Positions 19,785 through 31,367 of a stretch of DNA of 32,500 nucleotides are shown one piece after another; the first letter of the stretch is position 1, and every line of letters starts with the position of its first letter. The position numbers and the translations under genes are program-made. The notes beneath the pieces are model-generated. The model had not been told where the DNA came from, ran no database searches, and saw only the letters and a list, made by a program, of their open reading frames with translations. Source of the DNA: Bolinopsis microptera (taxonomy: Eukaryota; Ctenophora; Tentaculata; Lobata; Bolinopsidae); assembly GCF_026151205.1 (NCBI RefSeq), contig NC_087073.1, positions 9,155,411 through 9,187,910 on the forward strand, given 5' to 3'.

Positions 19785-22700
19785 GAGTTCGTCTTGCTCG
19801 GGGTGATGCGGTGTCTTTGCGAGTTTAGTTTCGTGCAGTGCTACTAAGACTGCGTAATAGCGAGAATATTTTCACGGAAAAAATATCATCGTTCTTCAGA
19901 AAAATATTTCATGTACTGGACGTTGTCATAGTCAAGCAAATATCTGTCCGGTGACGTTGCAGCGTAATAACTTATTTACTGTTTATTAATTTATAGCCTA
20001 AATATTTAAAATGTGCGCCGGTATTTTATCGAAATGTCAAACAGCAACAGAAATAGTTTACAGCCTGTATCAACTGTAAATTCCTAAACCTAAATCCCTT
20101 TCTCTGCTAATTCTCCAACATTATATCTACAGATTAATATTGCCAAATATTTTGCGTATCATGGGCGCGTATATAAACGATTAGTAGAGTACAGATCTGA
20201 TAGGTCAATCATCATTCACCATGCGAGTAAATTTTCAAAGTTAAATAAGATACTAGTATGGTTTAAGCCTTGCCATTGTCGTAATAGCAACTTGTAACTT
20301 CTTTTATCGAAGTTTCGTTCGCTAATCTAGAAGCATTAGTCATATTCAAATTCTTAAGTTTCATTGTACGAAGATAGTATAAATGTTAAAAGGAGCATGG
20401 ATATTGAATCTTTACTTCATCATGCTAGATTGCGGAAAATTATGAATTATTGAAGCTTTGTCGTTATACAACTGCATGTCATCTGCTAAACATTGCGATG
20501 TCTTCATCATCAACAATATATTGAGAACTGTGTGCCGAGAGACTGGCCTTGCTTACCAGCAAATGTAATGAGAAAGTGAAACATGCCGTCAGGTGATAAT
20601 GATTTAAAAGTGATTTTGTGAAGTATGAGCATATTTTTGTTGACATGTAACTTGTAAGTTGTAACCCTCAACTTAGAAAATTCTATATAAGGCTGTTATT
20701 CTTCATTGACATCGTGTAATTGCCAGGAAATATTCACGGAATCGGCGCCAGGTTTTTTTTTCGAATTGAGACCTGTTTACTGGTTAGTCGTTATCTCAGA
20801 ACTGAAATTGCGCATCGAGTGTGCAAAGAATAATACATTGAGTGATAAGGGTTTCTGCGACACTTGCTAAGAAAGTTGGCAGGAATAGAGTCAGTGAAAC
20901 GTGTTATCAGCGAAAACACCTTCCGGTAATCATACCCCTGTAAACCTTTCCAGATTAGGTAATTTCTTAATTATTAATGGTGTAGGGCTTTGGTCGGCTC
21001 TCAAATTATCAACCAACCAACCTGATAAGTGGTAATAAAATGATTTTTGATTTGAGCTGATCATGCAGCACCAATGATAACGTCATCAATTATCCATTTG
21101 CTCCACCGCTCCACAACAAGACAGGTATTGTTACAATCTCAAGAGGCGTTCATAATGTCACGTTTATGTTTTTGGTGCTCATTTAAATATCTGGTTGCAT
21201 TTTGTGAGCAAAAGTTGGTATCATTTTGAATATTATTATGCCTCTTATGAGATAAATATCTGAGCTTTTGTTAACTGGTCCACTGAATAACTGTTTTTCT
21301 GAACACCCTTTGGGTGGGGACTGGCTGTGCATTACAAAAGATGCAACGAAAGCTCGAATATTTCACAAAGTTATGAAACTTATGATGCCACTGCACCTTT
21401 TTATTTAACTTTCTAATATATATATAATTTTATAAATCATATAAATATAATCTTATGATTGAACGCAATATGATTTCCATAGGGTTATCACGCCCCTCTT
21501 TGTTATATTGCTTGAATACAGACGTATAGAAATAAGATATTGTGATCATAGCTTACATGATAACTTAATTTTATATGTTTTATCTAGATTTGAAGATGGT
21601 GTACCTGTGTTAATGACAATCTTCTATTCGGTGAGTCAAATTTGAAAAGCGTTTAACCCATCAAATTGATATAATAATATATTTCCTTTTAGTTTCAATA
21701 ATGTTTAAAAATTGTTTCGATGAAAAAAGCATCTATCTTGTAATTACACGCGTTTTCGTTGAACTACTATCATTTCTCTTAGCGTAGCCAACGACACGTA
21801 ACAACTCGTATTGCTCAGAATTCCCATTAAGAACCTGCTGTATACCTTTTAAATAAACCGTCTGTTTAGAAAACCATGTGTTTAAACTTTAAGTACTTAG
21901 AGAAAGTAGAAAATTGACGCTTTTAAACGATGCACCAAAACCGTCCTGTGATTTAAAAAATTTAACTTAAATAAGTATACTTTTAAGAGAATTAACCTCA
22001 ATCTGCAGTGGTGTAAAGTGCATGTAGGAAACCTTTAATTCGACGTTTTTGACTAATTATGGTTATATAAAACCTGCTACTGAGCCCTCACCATTTCAAC
22101 GACTTTTGACTGTGGGATACGCTTAAAGTAGCTAGTTCAGAACCCATCTAAACTACATAATATCTTGTGTGTGCTCCTTTGAACATTAGTGAGATATTTA
22201 AGGTATTTATCATGGAGGGTGACAACATTTAGCCTGGGCGTGTGTTGCTACATGAACTTTATTTGATAAGAGTTTGAGCTTCAAGGTCTTCCATCTCTCA
22301 CATATCAGCGAGTCAGTCGATACTTTAAAAACCTTCTAGTCCATTTTTTCAAACATATATAATGTAAGTAAAAGTTGTAAGCGATATGTGTTATATGCGT
22401 AACCGGAAACAGTGTGTATTGGCAGGGAATTTGTTTCCTTTTCGTGATTTCATTCTTGGAAGGGGGTGTAAAGTCTCACTTCGCAGATAATCTAGGCTGC
22501 CTCCTTTCTTTTAACACGATGGCTATCGTAATTGACTTTTGTGGGTGGTTTTATGAGTCACGATATTTCGCATTTAACTAAACCCAGAAGGAAGGAAGAA
22601 CTGACGGTTTGTCTGCTGAAAAGGATAAGAAGAAAAATACCGCAGAACCACGTCACACACATTTGAACTCTGCTTCTATTTACTAACGTTAGGTTGACGC

Positions 22701-24213
22701 TGATATTTCACAATATTGGGATGATGTTATCACTTATTTATGATAATGTCTGCTGGTCACGCATATCCAGTACAATAAATAATACTCCGGTATTACTCCC
22801 TTATGTCGGGATGTTTAAATCCGTTTCCCATGTTGTCTAATTATCCTGTCAAAAGTTTGTATTCGCATATAATATGTAATTGTAACGACCTGTTTTCGTT
22901 TTCTCCTCTTGTCTGCATGTATGGGTTTGCTGACAATTGGTTCCATAATCTCTTGTATCATGAATAGAAGTCTGTGTTCTCATAATATGTAACTACATGT
23001 TTTCTTCTTTCGTCTGTGCGTGTTCCCTAGTCTGCATTGTTCGGTTTTGCTGCCTGGTTTCAGTCACAGGCCACAGCTCACACGTAACGTTTTTTCCACA
23101 TTACACATTACTTAACAGGGGCGTTCTCATGTTTCATGACTTCTACACTAGTGAGGCTTCTCATTAATATTTCGTTTGATCTATAAGGAGCAATAGTTAA
23201 AAAGGTTTTATACATATTGGACGGTATTGTGGTGTGTTACGCTGCTAAAGATGTGATGGTCTTGCAAGTCACGTGTGCTGACTATATAGCAGTTTATGTC
23301 ACGTGATATATAATACCATTCCGGATCTGGTTCTTTCTTTGTCAAAGATATAGATATTGGTAAGTGTGGTAGCCGTTCGATAGTCCATCACGATTTTAAT
23401 TTGACAGAAGCTAAGTACAAAGGGGTTTAATCAGCGAGTCGCATGACTTTGAAATGGCCATTTAGGAAGGTTCATTATTTGATAGCATAGGATTGTCGGT
23501 GAACATATTTAAAGATATAAATCATCGCCAGTGTCAAATTTCTATTAGAGTGTCACGAATAGCAGCTACGCAGTAATCGACATAATACTTAGCTACTCAA
23601 ATAGTAGTTTTTAATATCTGTCTATATATCGGTATGCGGCTTCAATCATCGTGCCTATCTAAAGTTTTAAATCCGTTGCCTAATAGCAAAGCTAGACAAA
23701 TGGCATCGGGATGCTTTTTGTCGGTGTGGCACATCTCGTGGACCATGTATGATGAGCTTTTAAATATCGATTAGTTCTGGCAGTGTTCCGTATTGGTACC
23801 CTTGAGTACTTAATACCTGTATAAACTGTAGATCAGGTACATGATGTGACACTCCTCCTATACTCCTCCTACATGACAATAGACCGACACAGTTGTGCTA
23901 TGTTGTAGTCGAGCTACAAGTGTAGCGTAAATAGCAAGCATGATTACCGTCCACCACTTCAAACAGTGATCGGAGTTTAAAACATTCCTGAACAGGCGGG
24001 ATCAATACAACTATCGAAGTTGATCCGCGAGTAAAAGTATATCAACAATGTCTAATGAGCCGAATGTTACATAACTTCGCCTGCATGTTGTTTACAAATC
24101 TCGTGGTTATAGAGTTATTCTTCTTTCCTAGTTGAGAGAAGATGATGGATTAGGCCTGTAATTGAGCTGATACGTTTGAAGTTTAATGAATAGAATCTGT
24201 GAAAGTACGGAGT
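19785..24213. other. 4.4-kb AT-rich stretch, no gene recognised
   Basis: No conserved domain was seen on either strand. A possible mini-exon at 21587-21629 lies between TTTTATCTAG and GTGAGT but has no partner. A diverged tandem pair of roughly 113 bp, each starting AATATGTAA, lies near 22870-23055. Two CACGTG sites sit 27 bp apart near 23271 and 23298. It may be intron or intergenic DNA. Confidence 0.4.
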
Positions 24214-24322
24214 ATGGATAAGCATGTTGCTCGACAGCAGCAAGCATCACAGCAGGCTCGGTCTGATGACGATATTGGGATGTTAACACGCTTTGAGATG
24301 GAGAGCTTCCGGTCATATTCAG
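24214..24322 (+). CDS. candidate first coding exon, unknown protein
   Basis: An ATG in good context (A at -3, G at +4) opens a 36-codon frame. It starts MDKHVARQQQASQQARSDDD and continues IGMLTRFEMESFRSYS. It ends at a plausible donor, TTCAG|GTATGA. The Gln-rich then acidic composition and the change to low-complexity TATCCGGA repeats right after the donor support an exon boundary. No family was recognised and no downstream exon could be linked. The 2.9-kb palindrome and a minisatellite would lie in its introns. A chance frame cannot be excluded. Confidence 0.3.
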
Positions 24323-24339
24323 GTATGATCTGGGCATAT

Positions 24340-24470
24340 TCGGATGTCAGGCATCTTCACACTTTAGATATCTCTAATTTGCGATATCCGGACAGTTTGC
24401 GATATCCGGACATCATGTCTCGCTTCTTCAGGTATTATCCGGAAATCTTCAGGTATCAGAGATTGTTCAA
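24340..24470. repeat. TATCCGGA-rich degenerate repeats
   Basis: GCGATATCCGGACA occurs twice about 20 bp apart. CTTCAGGTAT(T/C)A and TATTC(C)GGA variants are scattered around. The frame through this region is not taken as coding. Confidence 0.55.
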
Positions 24471-24879
24471 AATATTACTTCTGAGGTCTTATTTCCGATT
24501 TGTGATCCTGATACCGAGCAAAAACATCAGTAACTGATTTAATAAAATGGTGCTCAATAAAGTGGTGGCGCAAGGTGCAGCGTGGTCAATATGGCACTTA
24601 AACACACAATCTGTTGATCTGTCAAAGATAAAAGCAAAACACTCAGGAGTGTTGAATGTTGATTCGCGAAGTTCCGATTTCCGAAGTTTTCAGAGATATG
24701 ACCTGTAATTACACCAGAACACATGAACGTGATCATCTTTCACATTCCAACTTAATTCAATCTTTAGTCGTAAGATGTCCGATGAGTGTGTACTGGCTAT
24801 AGTTAGACGCTGCTTCTTGTGTTATTATCATAATATGGAGTAATGAAGTATTGCAATTGCCGCTGTCCCCTTCGTTCCC

Positions 24880-25025
24880 TCAGCCTGTACACGAAGCTTA
24901 CAAACTTGGGGGCAGCTCGGTCCCATCCCGGAAATGTTTTATCCAGTTTGGTGTCACGTGCCCGGGTCGAGCACTCTAATTGGTTGATTTGTAGACGACC
25001 AGTGCGCCGATTGGTGGAGCGCATC
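24880..25025. promoter_or_regulatory. possible promoter: CCAAT boxes and E-box
   Basis: This is a locally GC-rich patch in AT-rich DNA. It contains a CACGTG E-box (about 24955) and two inverted CCAAT boxes (ATTGG near 24980 and 25010). These are features common in animal promoters, but no transcript is known. It lies ~600 bp downstream of the candidate exon at 24214 and could serve a gene on either strand. Confidence 0.25.
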
Positions 25026-25128
25026 TAGACAGATTGCCAAGAGGAAGCTAGACTTCGTCATATGTTGCATGTCTCGGCTGAACCATGCACTATAGTAGGG
25101 TGTATTACAAGGCAGAGGTGGGTGGTGT

Positions 25129-25580
25129 GAGAGACTAGATAGTCCGGATAATTCAGTGTCAAGAGTCTGAATAGTTCAGTGTGAGAGTCCGGATAGTCCA
25201 GTGGGAGAGTCCGGATAGTCCAGTGTGAGAGTCCGAATAGTCCAGTGTGAGAGTCCGGATAGTCCAGTGTGAGAGTCCGGATAGTCCAGTGTGAGAGTCC
25301 GGATAGTTCAGTGCGAGAGTCCGGATAGTTCAGTGTGAGAGTCCGGTTAGTTCAGTGTGAGAGTCCGGATAGTTCAGTGTGAGAGTCCGGATAGTTCAGT
25401 GTGAGAGTCCGGTTAGTTCAGTGTGAGAGTCCGGATAGTTCAGTGTGAGAGTCCGGATAGTTCAGTGTGAGAGTCCGGATAGTTCAGTGTGAGAGTCCGG
25501 TTAGTTCAGTGTGAGAGTCCGGATAGTTCAGTGTGAGAGTCCGGTTAGTTCAGTGTGAGAGTCCGGATAGTCCAGTGTGG
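25129..25580. repeat. 22-bp minisatellite, about 20 units
   Basis: The unit is AGTCCGGATAGTTCAGTGTGAG and the register is kept exactly throughout. Variant units (GGATAGTCC, GGATAGTTC, GGTTAGTTC) are grouped. TCC forms dominate the left and right edges, while TTC forms with interspersed GGTTAG fill the middle. This is the pattern expected from local unequal exchange. Confidence 0.97.
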
Positions 25581-26249
25581 ATGATGTAAGAGTCTGATAG
25601 ACTTACAGGTAGTCCAGCAGTGCTTACATACCGTGTAACACCTCACAGTATGTGGCAGGTGTTTTCTGTAACAATATCACTGAAGGAACACAGTCTATTG
25701 GTACGGACCAGAACATGACAACCTATCGCATCATCGGGTTCCGTCCTGTTCACAGAGCAAGTCAGCCCATTTACTGACAACCTGAGATTCCTCCGAACTT
25801 TTCAAAGTTGGCATTCCACCTGGAAAGACTTGTCGGCATTCCAGGCCTGTGGAACACTAGCCTAACTCTGCACTGCACAGTGTCAGAATTCACTTACTTC
25901 TTTGAAAATCCTTCTGTCGTTTCAACCAAATCGTCGCGTCTCTTTAGTACAATATAGCACGACAAATGTTGACAAATATGAGAGGGTTAAACTTCAAAGC
26001 TTGAGTTCTCTCTCAGTTATTTGAATGCTTCACAAAGCAGGTGCACCTCACAGCAATAAAGCAATTTAACTCAACTCGCGGACAAATTCCTTACTCAATG
26101 ACACGTGACCTACTACCGAATCACTGTTGGTGTTCGGATACCTAATATCTTACATATTATTTCCTAAAACCAAGAGTTTAGAAATTCAAAGCGCTCAACA
26201 CCTTAACCATGTCGCTATTCAACGTCATGCTTGAATAACGAAATACGCC
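25581..26249. other. non-coding stretch between minisatellite and palindrome
   Basis: Short imperfect repeats of GGCATTCCA occur near 25810-25845. A 55-codon plus-strand frame around 25620-25767 with two N-glycosylation-like motifs is open, but it has no start or splice support. No gene is called. Confidence 0.4.
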
Positions 26250-26252
26250 TCT

Positions 26253-27394
26253 TAGTACAGGGAAATCCGTCTGAAAAAATCGATCTGCTGACACACGAAG
26301 CTTTCAGAGGATTTTTGACGTTTTTGAGTTCCATTAGGTGCCCTTTATGGCTGACCAACTTTTCCAAACTTTTCCACGTGGCTTAAGGCCACTTTTTGCC
26401 ACTTTACCACTTTTTACCACCTTTCTTGTTTGTCGAATATCTTTAGTTGTGAACATCGTAAAAGGTTGCGAATCAATCGAGTGTGTTCATATTATCAGGA
26501 AGAAAAACTTTTGTCCTAACAATTTTTACGTCAGATAATAAGTTAATTGGATAATTATCAATTAACCAATTAGCAAAATTCTAAAATTTTTTTATTGGCT
26601 AAAAATGATCGGAATAGCTTAAAACACGGAGAAAAGTAGTTTTTAGAAAAAATTTGAAAATTTTTCACTCACATTTTTTTTTCGAGACTTCGAAAAATTT
26701 CGAAAATTCAAAATATTTTTTTCTGCCAAAAGTGATCAAATTGCATGAAACGCGGAGAAAAATGATTTTCAAAAAAAACTTAGTCAATTTTTCGTTTCAA
26801 GAATACTTAAATCACCAATATTTGTAGTTGGAGTTAAGTAAATCTCGGCAGATTTTAGTAATAATCAGGAATTACTAACTCTAAGTGGAAAGGTCTGAAA
26901 CTGAAAAACGTTAAGTTTAACCATACGATCGTGATGTAAGAGTTTCATAACTAATTACAATACAGCCTTATCGATTTTCACAGAAACTGCACCAATGGCA
27001 CAGTCAAGATCGAAACGATAGCCTGCTGTACTGTCATTTTATTGATTTCAATGATGAATCAGTGGGGTTAAGATAATCACATTTGTAATAAATAAAACCT
27101 CTCTGTACCGTCAATTGTGCTAATCTAAACCGGCCTACCTGTATTACCAGACCTCTTCTTTTCCTCAACAATCAAACCGAGTTGTTCATATCGCATTTGG
27201 TGGGTGATGTAAACTAAGTAGTAATACATATCGAGCTATATTCAATCACAATACGACACAGTACGTGTATATTATATGGCTCTTAATGAGGTTTATGAAA
27301 CGCTTTATACCGGTATAGAGAGGTTTTACAGTTTATCACGAAAACGTCTACTTGGTCTCATGGCCCATTTACAGTTCGAAGAAGGGCAAGAACA
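26253..27394 (+). repeat. left arm of long inverted repeat
   Basis: It contains very A/T-rich segments rich in AAATTTTT and TTCGAAAAAT. Single-base differences from the right arm include a TCTGCC/TCCGCC difference near 26732 and GAGTTAAG/GAGTTTAG near 26832. The inner 120 bp are clearly more diverged from the other arm. Confidence 0.85.
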
Positions 27395-28003
27395 GATCAG
27401 GGAAACTGAGGAACAGCCAGGTCCAGGAAGCAAGTGTAAATACACCTTCCAACATCTACTGTAACTGTTTTGTATTGTACTGCATACCGCTTCATTTGCG
27501 GGATACCTCAAATCACCCCCATATGTCAGGGTCGGCTAAGAGTAAAATCAACAAGGGTAACATACGGGAAAGGGTAAGATTTAGATACGAGTACAGTGTC
27601 GGGCAAGGGGTAGTAAAGAACCGGTAATAATTAATTCAGTGAAATGTTCCACGAGAGTCAGGATATTTTGGAAATTGCTAATAGAGACAGATCCTGATCA
27701 GGAAGGATTGTTAATGTTATTGAGGATGTTGATTTGAAATCCGGACGTCGTGAAGTAAAAATACAGGTTCTTCCCGCAGAATATTCGGGGCCCATGATGA
27801 TCAGCTCGGGATTAATGTGGGACAGATCGAAGACTGACAACTGAACCCAATTGAACCTAGTTCCCACTAACCAATCAGCTTAATTGGTTAGGGTTAGGGT
27901 TAGGGTTATGATTAGGGTTAGGGTTAGGGTTAGGGTTAGAGTTAGGGTTAATCAGTTGTCCGGTAGCCCGCTCTTGCGAGTTGACATTCTAAGCTTTTTG
28001 GTC
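27395..28003. other. unique centre of the palindrome
   Basis: The centre holds decayed coding-like sequence. One plus frame around 27655-27842 reads ESQDILEIANRD, a stop, then GRIVNVIEDVDLKSGRREVK and IQVLPAEYSG. This looks like a broken protein fragment but matches no family I can name. The TTAGGG array follows at its right side. Confidence 0.45.
27887..27952 (+). repeat. interstitial TTAGGG array
   Basis: About ten hexamers, mostly perfect TTAGGG with TTATGA and TTAGAG variants. A small inverted repeat (ACCAAT...ATTGGT, about 27870-27888) precedes it. It lies in the spacer of the 2.9-kb inverted repeat. Confidence 0.92.
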
Positions 28004-29183
28004 TTTTCTTGCCTTCTTTGAGCTGTCAAAGAGCCATGAGACCAAGTAGACATTTTCGTGATAAACTGTAAAACCTCTCCATATCGGGCCTCTCACGGGA
28101 GAAACGAGAAGTGTACGGTATAGAACATTTCATATACCTCATTAAGGGCCATAATATAATATACACGTGTTGCATTGTGTCGTATTGTGATCGAATATAG
28201 CTCGATATGTATTACTACTTAGTTTACATCACCCACCAAATGCGATATGAACAACTCGGTTTGATTGTTGAGGAAAAGAAGAGGTCTGGTAATACAGGTA
28301 GGCCGGTTTAGATTAGCACAATTAACGGTACAGAGAGGTTTTATTTATTACAAATGTGATTATCTTAACCCCACTGATTCATCATTGAAATCAATAAAAT
28401 GACAGTACAGCAGGCTATCGTTTCGATCTTGACTGTGCCATTGGTGCAGTTTCTGTGAAAATCGATAAGGCTGTATTGTAATTAGTTATGAAACTCTTAT
28501 ATCACGATCGTATGGTTAAACTTAACGTTTTTCAGTTTCAGACCTTTCCACTTAGAGTTAGTAATTCCTGATTATTACTAAAATCTGCCGAGATTTACTA
28601 AACTCCAACTACAAATATTGGTGATTTAAGTATTCTTGAAACGAAAAATTGACTAAGTTTTTTTTGAAAATCATTTTTCTCCGCGTTTCATGCAATTTGA
28701 TCACTTTTGGCGGAAAAAAATATTTTGAATTTTCGAAATTTTTCGAAGTCTCGAAAAAAAAATGTGAGTGAAAAATTTTCAAATTTTTTCTAAAAACTAC
28801 TTTTCTCCGTGTTTTAAGCTATTCCGATCATTTTTAGCCAATAAAAAAATTTTAGAATTTTGCTAATTGGTTAATTGATAATTATCCAATTAACTTATTA
28901 TCTGACGTAAAAATTGTTAGGACAAAAGTTTTTCTTCCTGATAATATGAACACACTCGATTGATTCGCAACCTTTTACGATGTTCACAACTAAAGATATT
29001 CGACAAACAAGAAAGGTGGTAAAAAGTGGTAAAGTGGCAAAAAGTGGCCTTAAGCCACGTGGAAAAGTTTGGAAAAGTTGGTCAGCCATAAAGGGCACCT
29101 AATGGAACTCAAAAACGTCAAAAATCCTCTGAAAGCTTCGTGTGTCAGCAGATCGATTTTTTCAGACGGATTTCCCTGTACTA
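28004..29183 (-). repeat. right arm of long inverted repeat
   Basis: It is the inverted copy of the left arm. Relative to the left arm it carries about 34 extra bases near 28080-28115 (ATATCGGGCCTCTCACGGGA and following). Either the right arm gained them or the left arm lost them. Confidence 0.85.
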
Positions 29184-29186
29184 TCT

Positions 29187-30155
29187 GAATACAACCTCCG
29201 AGTCACATAATCTAGAAGTTTTAAACTTTTAAATAAGCGACTTTTTAAGGGCCCTGGAACCCTTTCCTGTATGAAATCTTAATTGCTCTCTGTCTTGAAG
29301 ACTTTTAACTGCGAAATGGAAATAAAGCCCTGACCGGAGAGTACCGCTGGTCAGTGGTATGAAATTATCCCAACATTATCCGTTGAATAGGCCGCTCTAT
29401 ATAATAGTCAATATTTTTCACGCCTAGCCTCAACGCTAATGGTATATTAGCGGAGCTTTTCTTTTAGATGAAATTTGCGCATTCGTCTTGAACGTTTTGC
29501 TTTTGCTGTGACATCGGTATAGTAGTAGTTAGAATACCGCTTCTCTTCTGTTTGTTTAAGGTTTCGGCTCACTTTTGTTTTTTCCGGGTTATTCATATCG
29601 GATGAGGTCGTAGGGTTTGGGCTCTAATTTATTGACACTTACTTCCTGTTACCCTTTCATTCATTTTTCCCCTTATTCTCTTCCGTCACGAACACGATTT
29701 TCTTACTCTGGCTGCTTAAATACTCATCCATGATTTTCAAGTTTATTTAACTTTTTGGTTTGCGTATCCACACAACTTCCATGATCACCGCAACTTACAA
29801 CCATGTTCCACCAAGTCTCCTTTTTAAAATAGCTCTCATATATTAGAGCTCAATGTGAGAGTGGCTAAGTAGTTGATGAGAGGACCCATTAACCAATAAC
29901 AAGCGAGTCTGTAAGCCAACTTGCACGGTCCACTACCACTTACATCTATTGGAAGTTTTACAGCTTAGAGGGAGGAGCTATAGTTAAGTTTAATTTTAGA
30001 TAACGCGAAAGCTCAATATAATATATATCTTGTTATTATATTATATATTATGCTCTCGAGAGATGAATTACTGTACTAATAATAGATATGAGCTCTAGAT
30101 ACTCGTACAACTGCAAGTGTTGTCAGCTATGTTTAGAAGTTTCTGGTATGTGGAA
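29187..30155. other. AT-rich stretch, no gene recognised
   Basis: It contains an AT-only fold-back near 30014-30050 (AATATAATATATA and complement) and a CTCGAG at 30054. No coding frame of note was seen on either strand. Confidence 0.4.
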
Positions 30156-30162
30156 ACTTTAC

Positions 30163-30197
30163 GAGAGTGAGTGAGAGAGAGCGAGAGAGAGAGAGTT
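30163..30197. repeat. (GA)n microsatellite
   Basis: GAGAGTGAGTGAGAGAGAGCGAGAGA-type imperfect tract. A second short (GA)n with GAGCGA interruptions lies at about 30773-30800. Confidence 0.9.
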
Positions 30198-30199
30198 GG

Positions 30200-31240
30200 C
30201 TAAATTCCGCATTCCAAAACACATATCCTTGTTAGTGGTTTTAATACGTCTTCTTCGAGCTGTATTGCTCACGTAGCAAATACTCCGAATTGTTTGTTGA
30301 TCACGTGATGGGGGTACAGTGAGGGTTTTACTTTGACACTGTACCACACGTGTTTTTGAGAGCTCCCCCGTTTCATTTGCTCAGTTATAGAGTTGAAAAA
30401 AGAATGTGGGGCGAGGTGAGGGGGGCCTCCCCACCTCCACCCACCATCCCACCTTGCCATAAACCAGTATCAAGTAGCCAGTCAGGCTATCAGGTGGGCA
30501 CATGCCTCTACATGATTCATATTCTGGTCGACGAATGAAAATATGTGTCACATTATTTATAACATCTCTGTCATCGCAGGCATCTGTGCCAGTTTTCTAG
30601 GCTTGGCCCAGCAAATGCCACCATTCCTTTCGTGTCGTTTTAGGCTAACGTTCCAAACATCTAGTGCTGCCCTGTAATAATCCCAACTTTATAATATGTG
30701 ATAGTAGCTATTTATTATATATCATATATAAGTTACAATACTACAGCGGTATTCTATTGTAATTTTGTGCCGAGAGAGAGAGAGCGAGAGAGAGCGAGCG
30801 TCTCAAGGAAAATATTGGTGCTCGCTTCTCTGTGATTTTGATGATCTAGTATATTATATCACAGCTCAGTGATAATGATACCTAGCTTATATATATGAAT
30901 GATAATTGTGGTATTCCTTATTATGTAATACCCGAAAACTCCGCTTTTTGTGGCCTTGGCTCTATTTATTGATGTGACTTAATCCTCCTCATAGCCCAGC
31001 TGTAAGACGGTGTATGTGTATCAAAAGAATTCCTTTTACTGTACCCAATGTAAGCTCATCATAGCTAGAATTGGCTGCAAGTGTAAAGCCAAGCCCGACA
31101 AGCTCATAAAGTCCAGCCAAGAAGACTGCCCTGAACTTTGTCTTGACGTACTGTGGGGGTCACGTGGCACACTCGGACATTGACGTAATACTTGTTTAGC
31201 GTGTTACTTACACGACTATGGTAGTTTGTGATGAGTGTGT
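30200..31240. other. non-coding stretch, no gene recognised
   Basis: Three CACGTG sites (about 30303, 30347 and 31160) and a small GTACAGTG/CACTGTAC hairpin near 30315-30345 are present. The overlapping ORFs at 30159-30538 on both strands include low-complexity Pro or Ser-Leu runs and are not convincing. Confidence 0.4.
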
Positions 31241-31251
31241 GTAGTGTGTGT

Positions 31252-31283
31252 AGCAGTACTACAACAAGAGTTGTAGTACTGCT
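31252..31283. repeat. 14-bp perfect hairpin beside minisatellite
   Basis: The stem AGCAGTACTACAAC pairs with GTTGTAGTACTGCT around an AAGA loop. Pairing extends outward (TGT/ACA) past a 3-nt bulge. It lies about 85 bp left of the 28-bp repeat array. Confidence 0.85.
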
Positions 31284-31367
31284 GCTACAGTGGCTGTGTG
31301 TCTCATTAATTCACGCACTTCGTAGTTAGATGATACTTCACTGCTCCTGGAGTTGTATTGTGGAGTT

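Larger units (their letters stand above)
26253..29183. mobile_element. 2.9-kb long-inverted-repeat element
   Basis: Left arm 26253-27394 and right arm 28004-29183 are inverted copies. They are near-identical over the outer ~1 kb with only a handful of substitutions, and diverge towards the centre. The termini read TAGTACAGGGAAATCCGTC on both sides. Possible target duplications are TCT (26250-26252 and 29184-29186), or TA if the element begins at CAGGG (26258) and ends at 29178. The 66-codon frame present identically in both arms (26338-26538 and 28898-29098) is a by-product of the arms and lacks domain signals. No transposase was found. It resembles a non-autonomous DNA transposon with very long TIRs, or a fold-back element. 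Confidence 0.8.

Noticed and set aside
26338-26538. 66-codon frame repeated identically at 28898-29098 on the other strand
   Set aside because: The identity is explained by the inverted repeat arms; there are no domain signals, and both flanks are equally conserved.
27887-27952. True chromosome end
   Set aside because: Only about ten hexamers, enclosed by continuous sequence on both sides.
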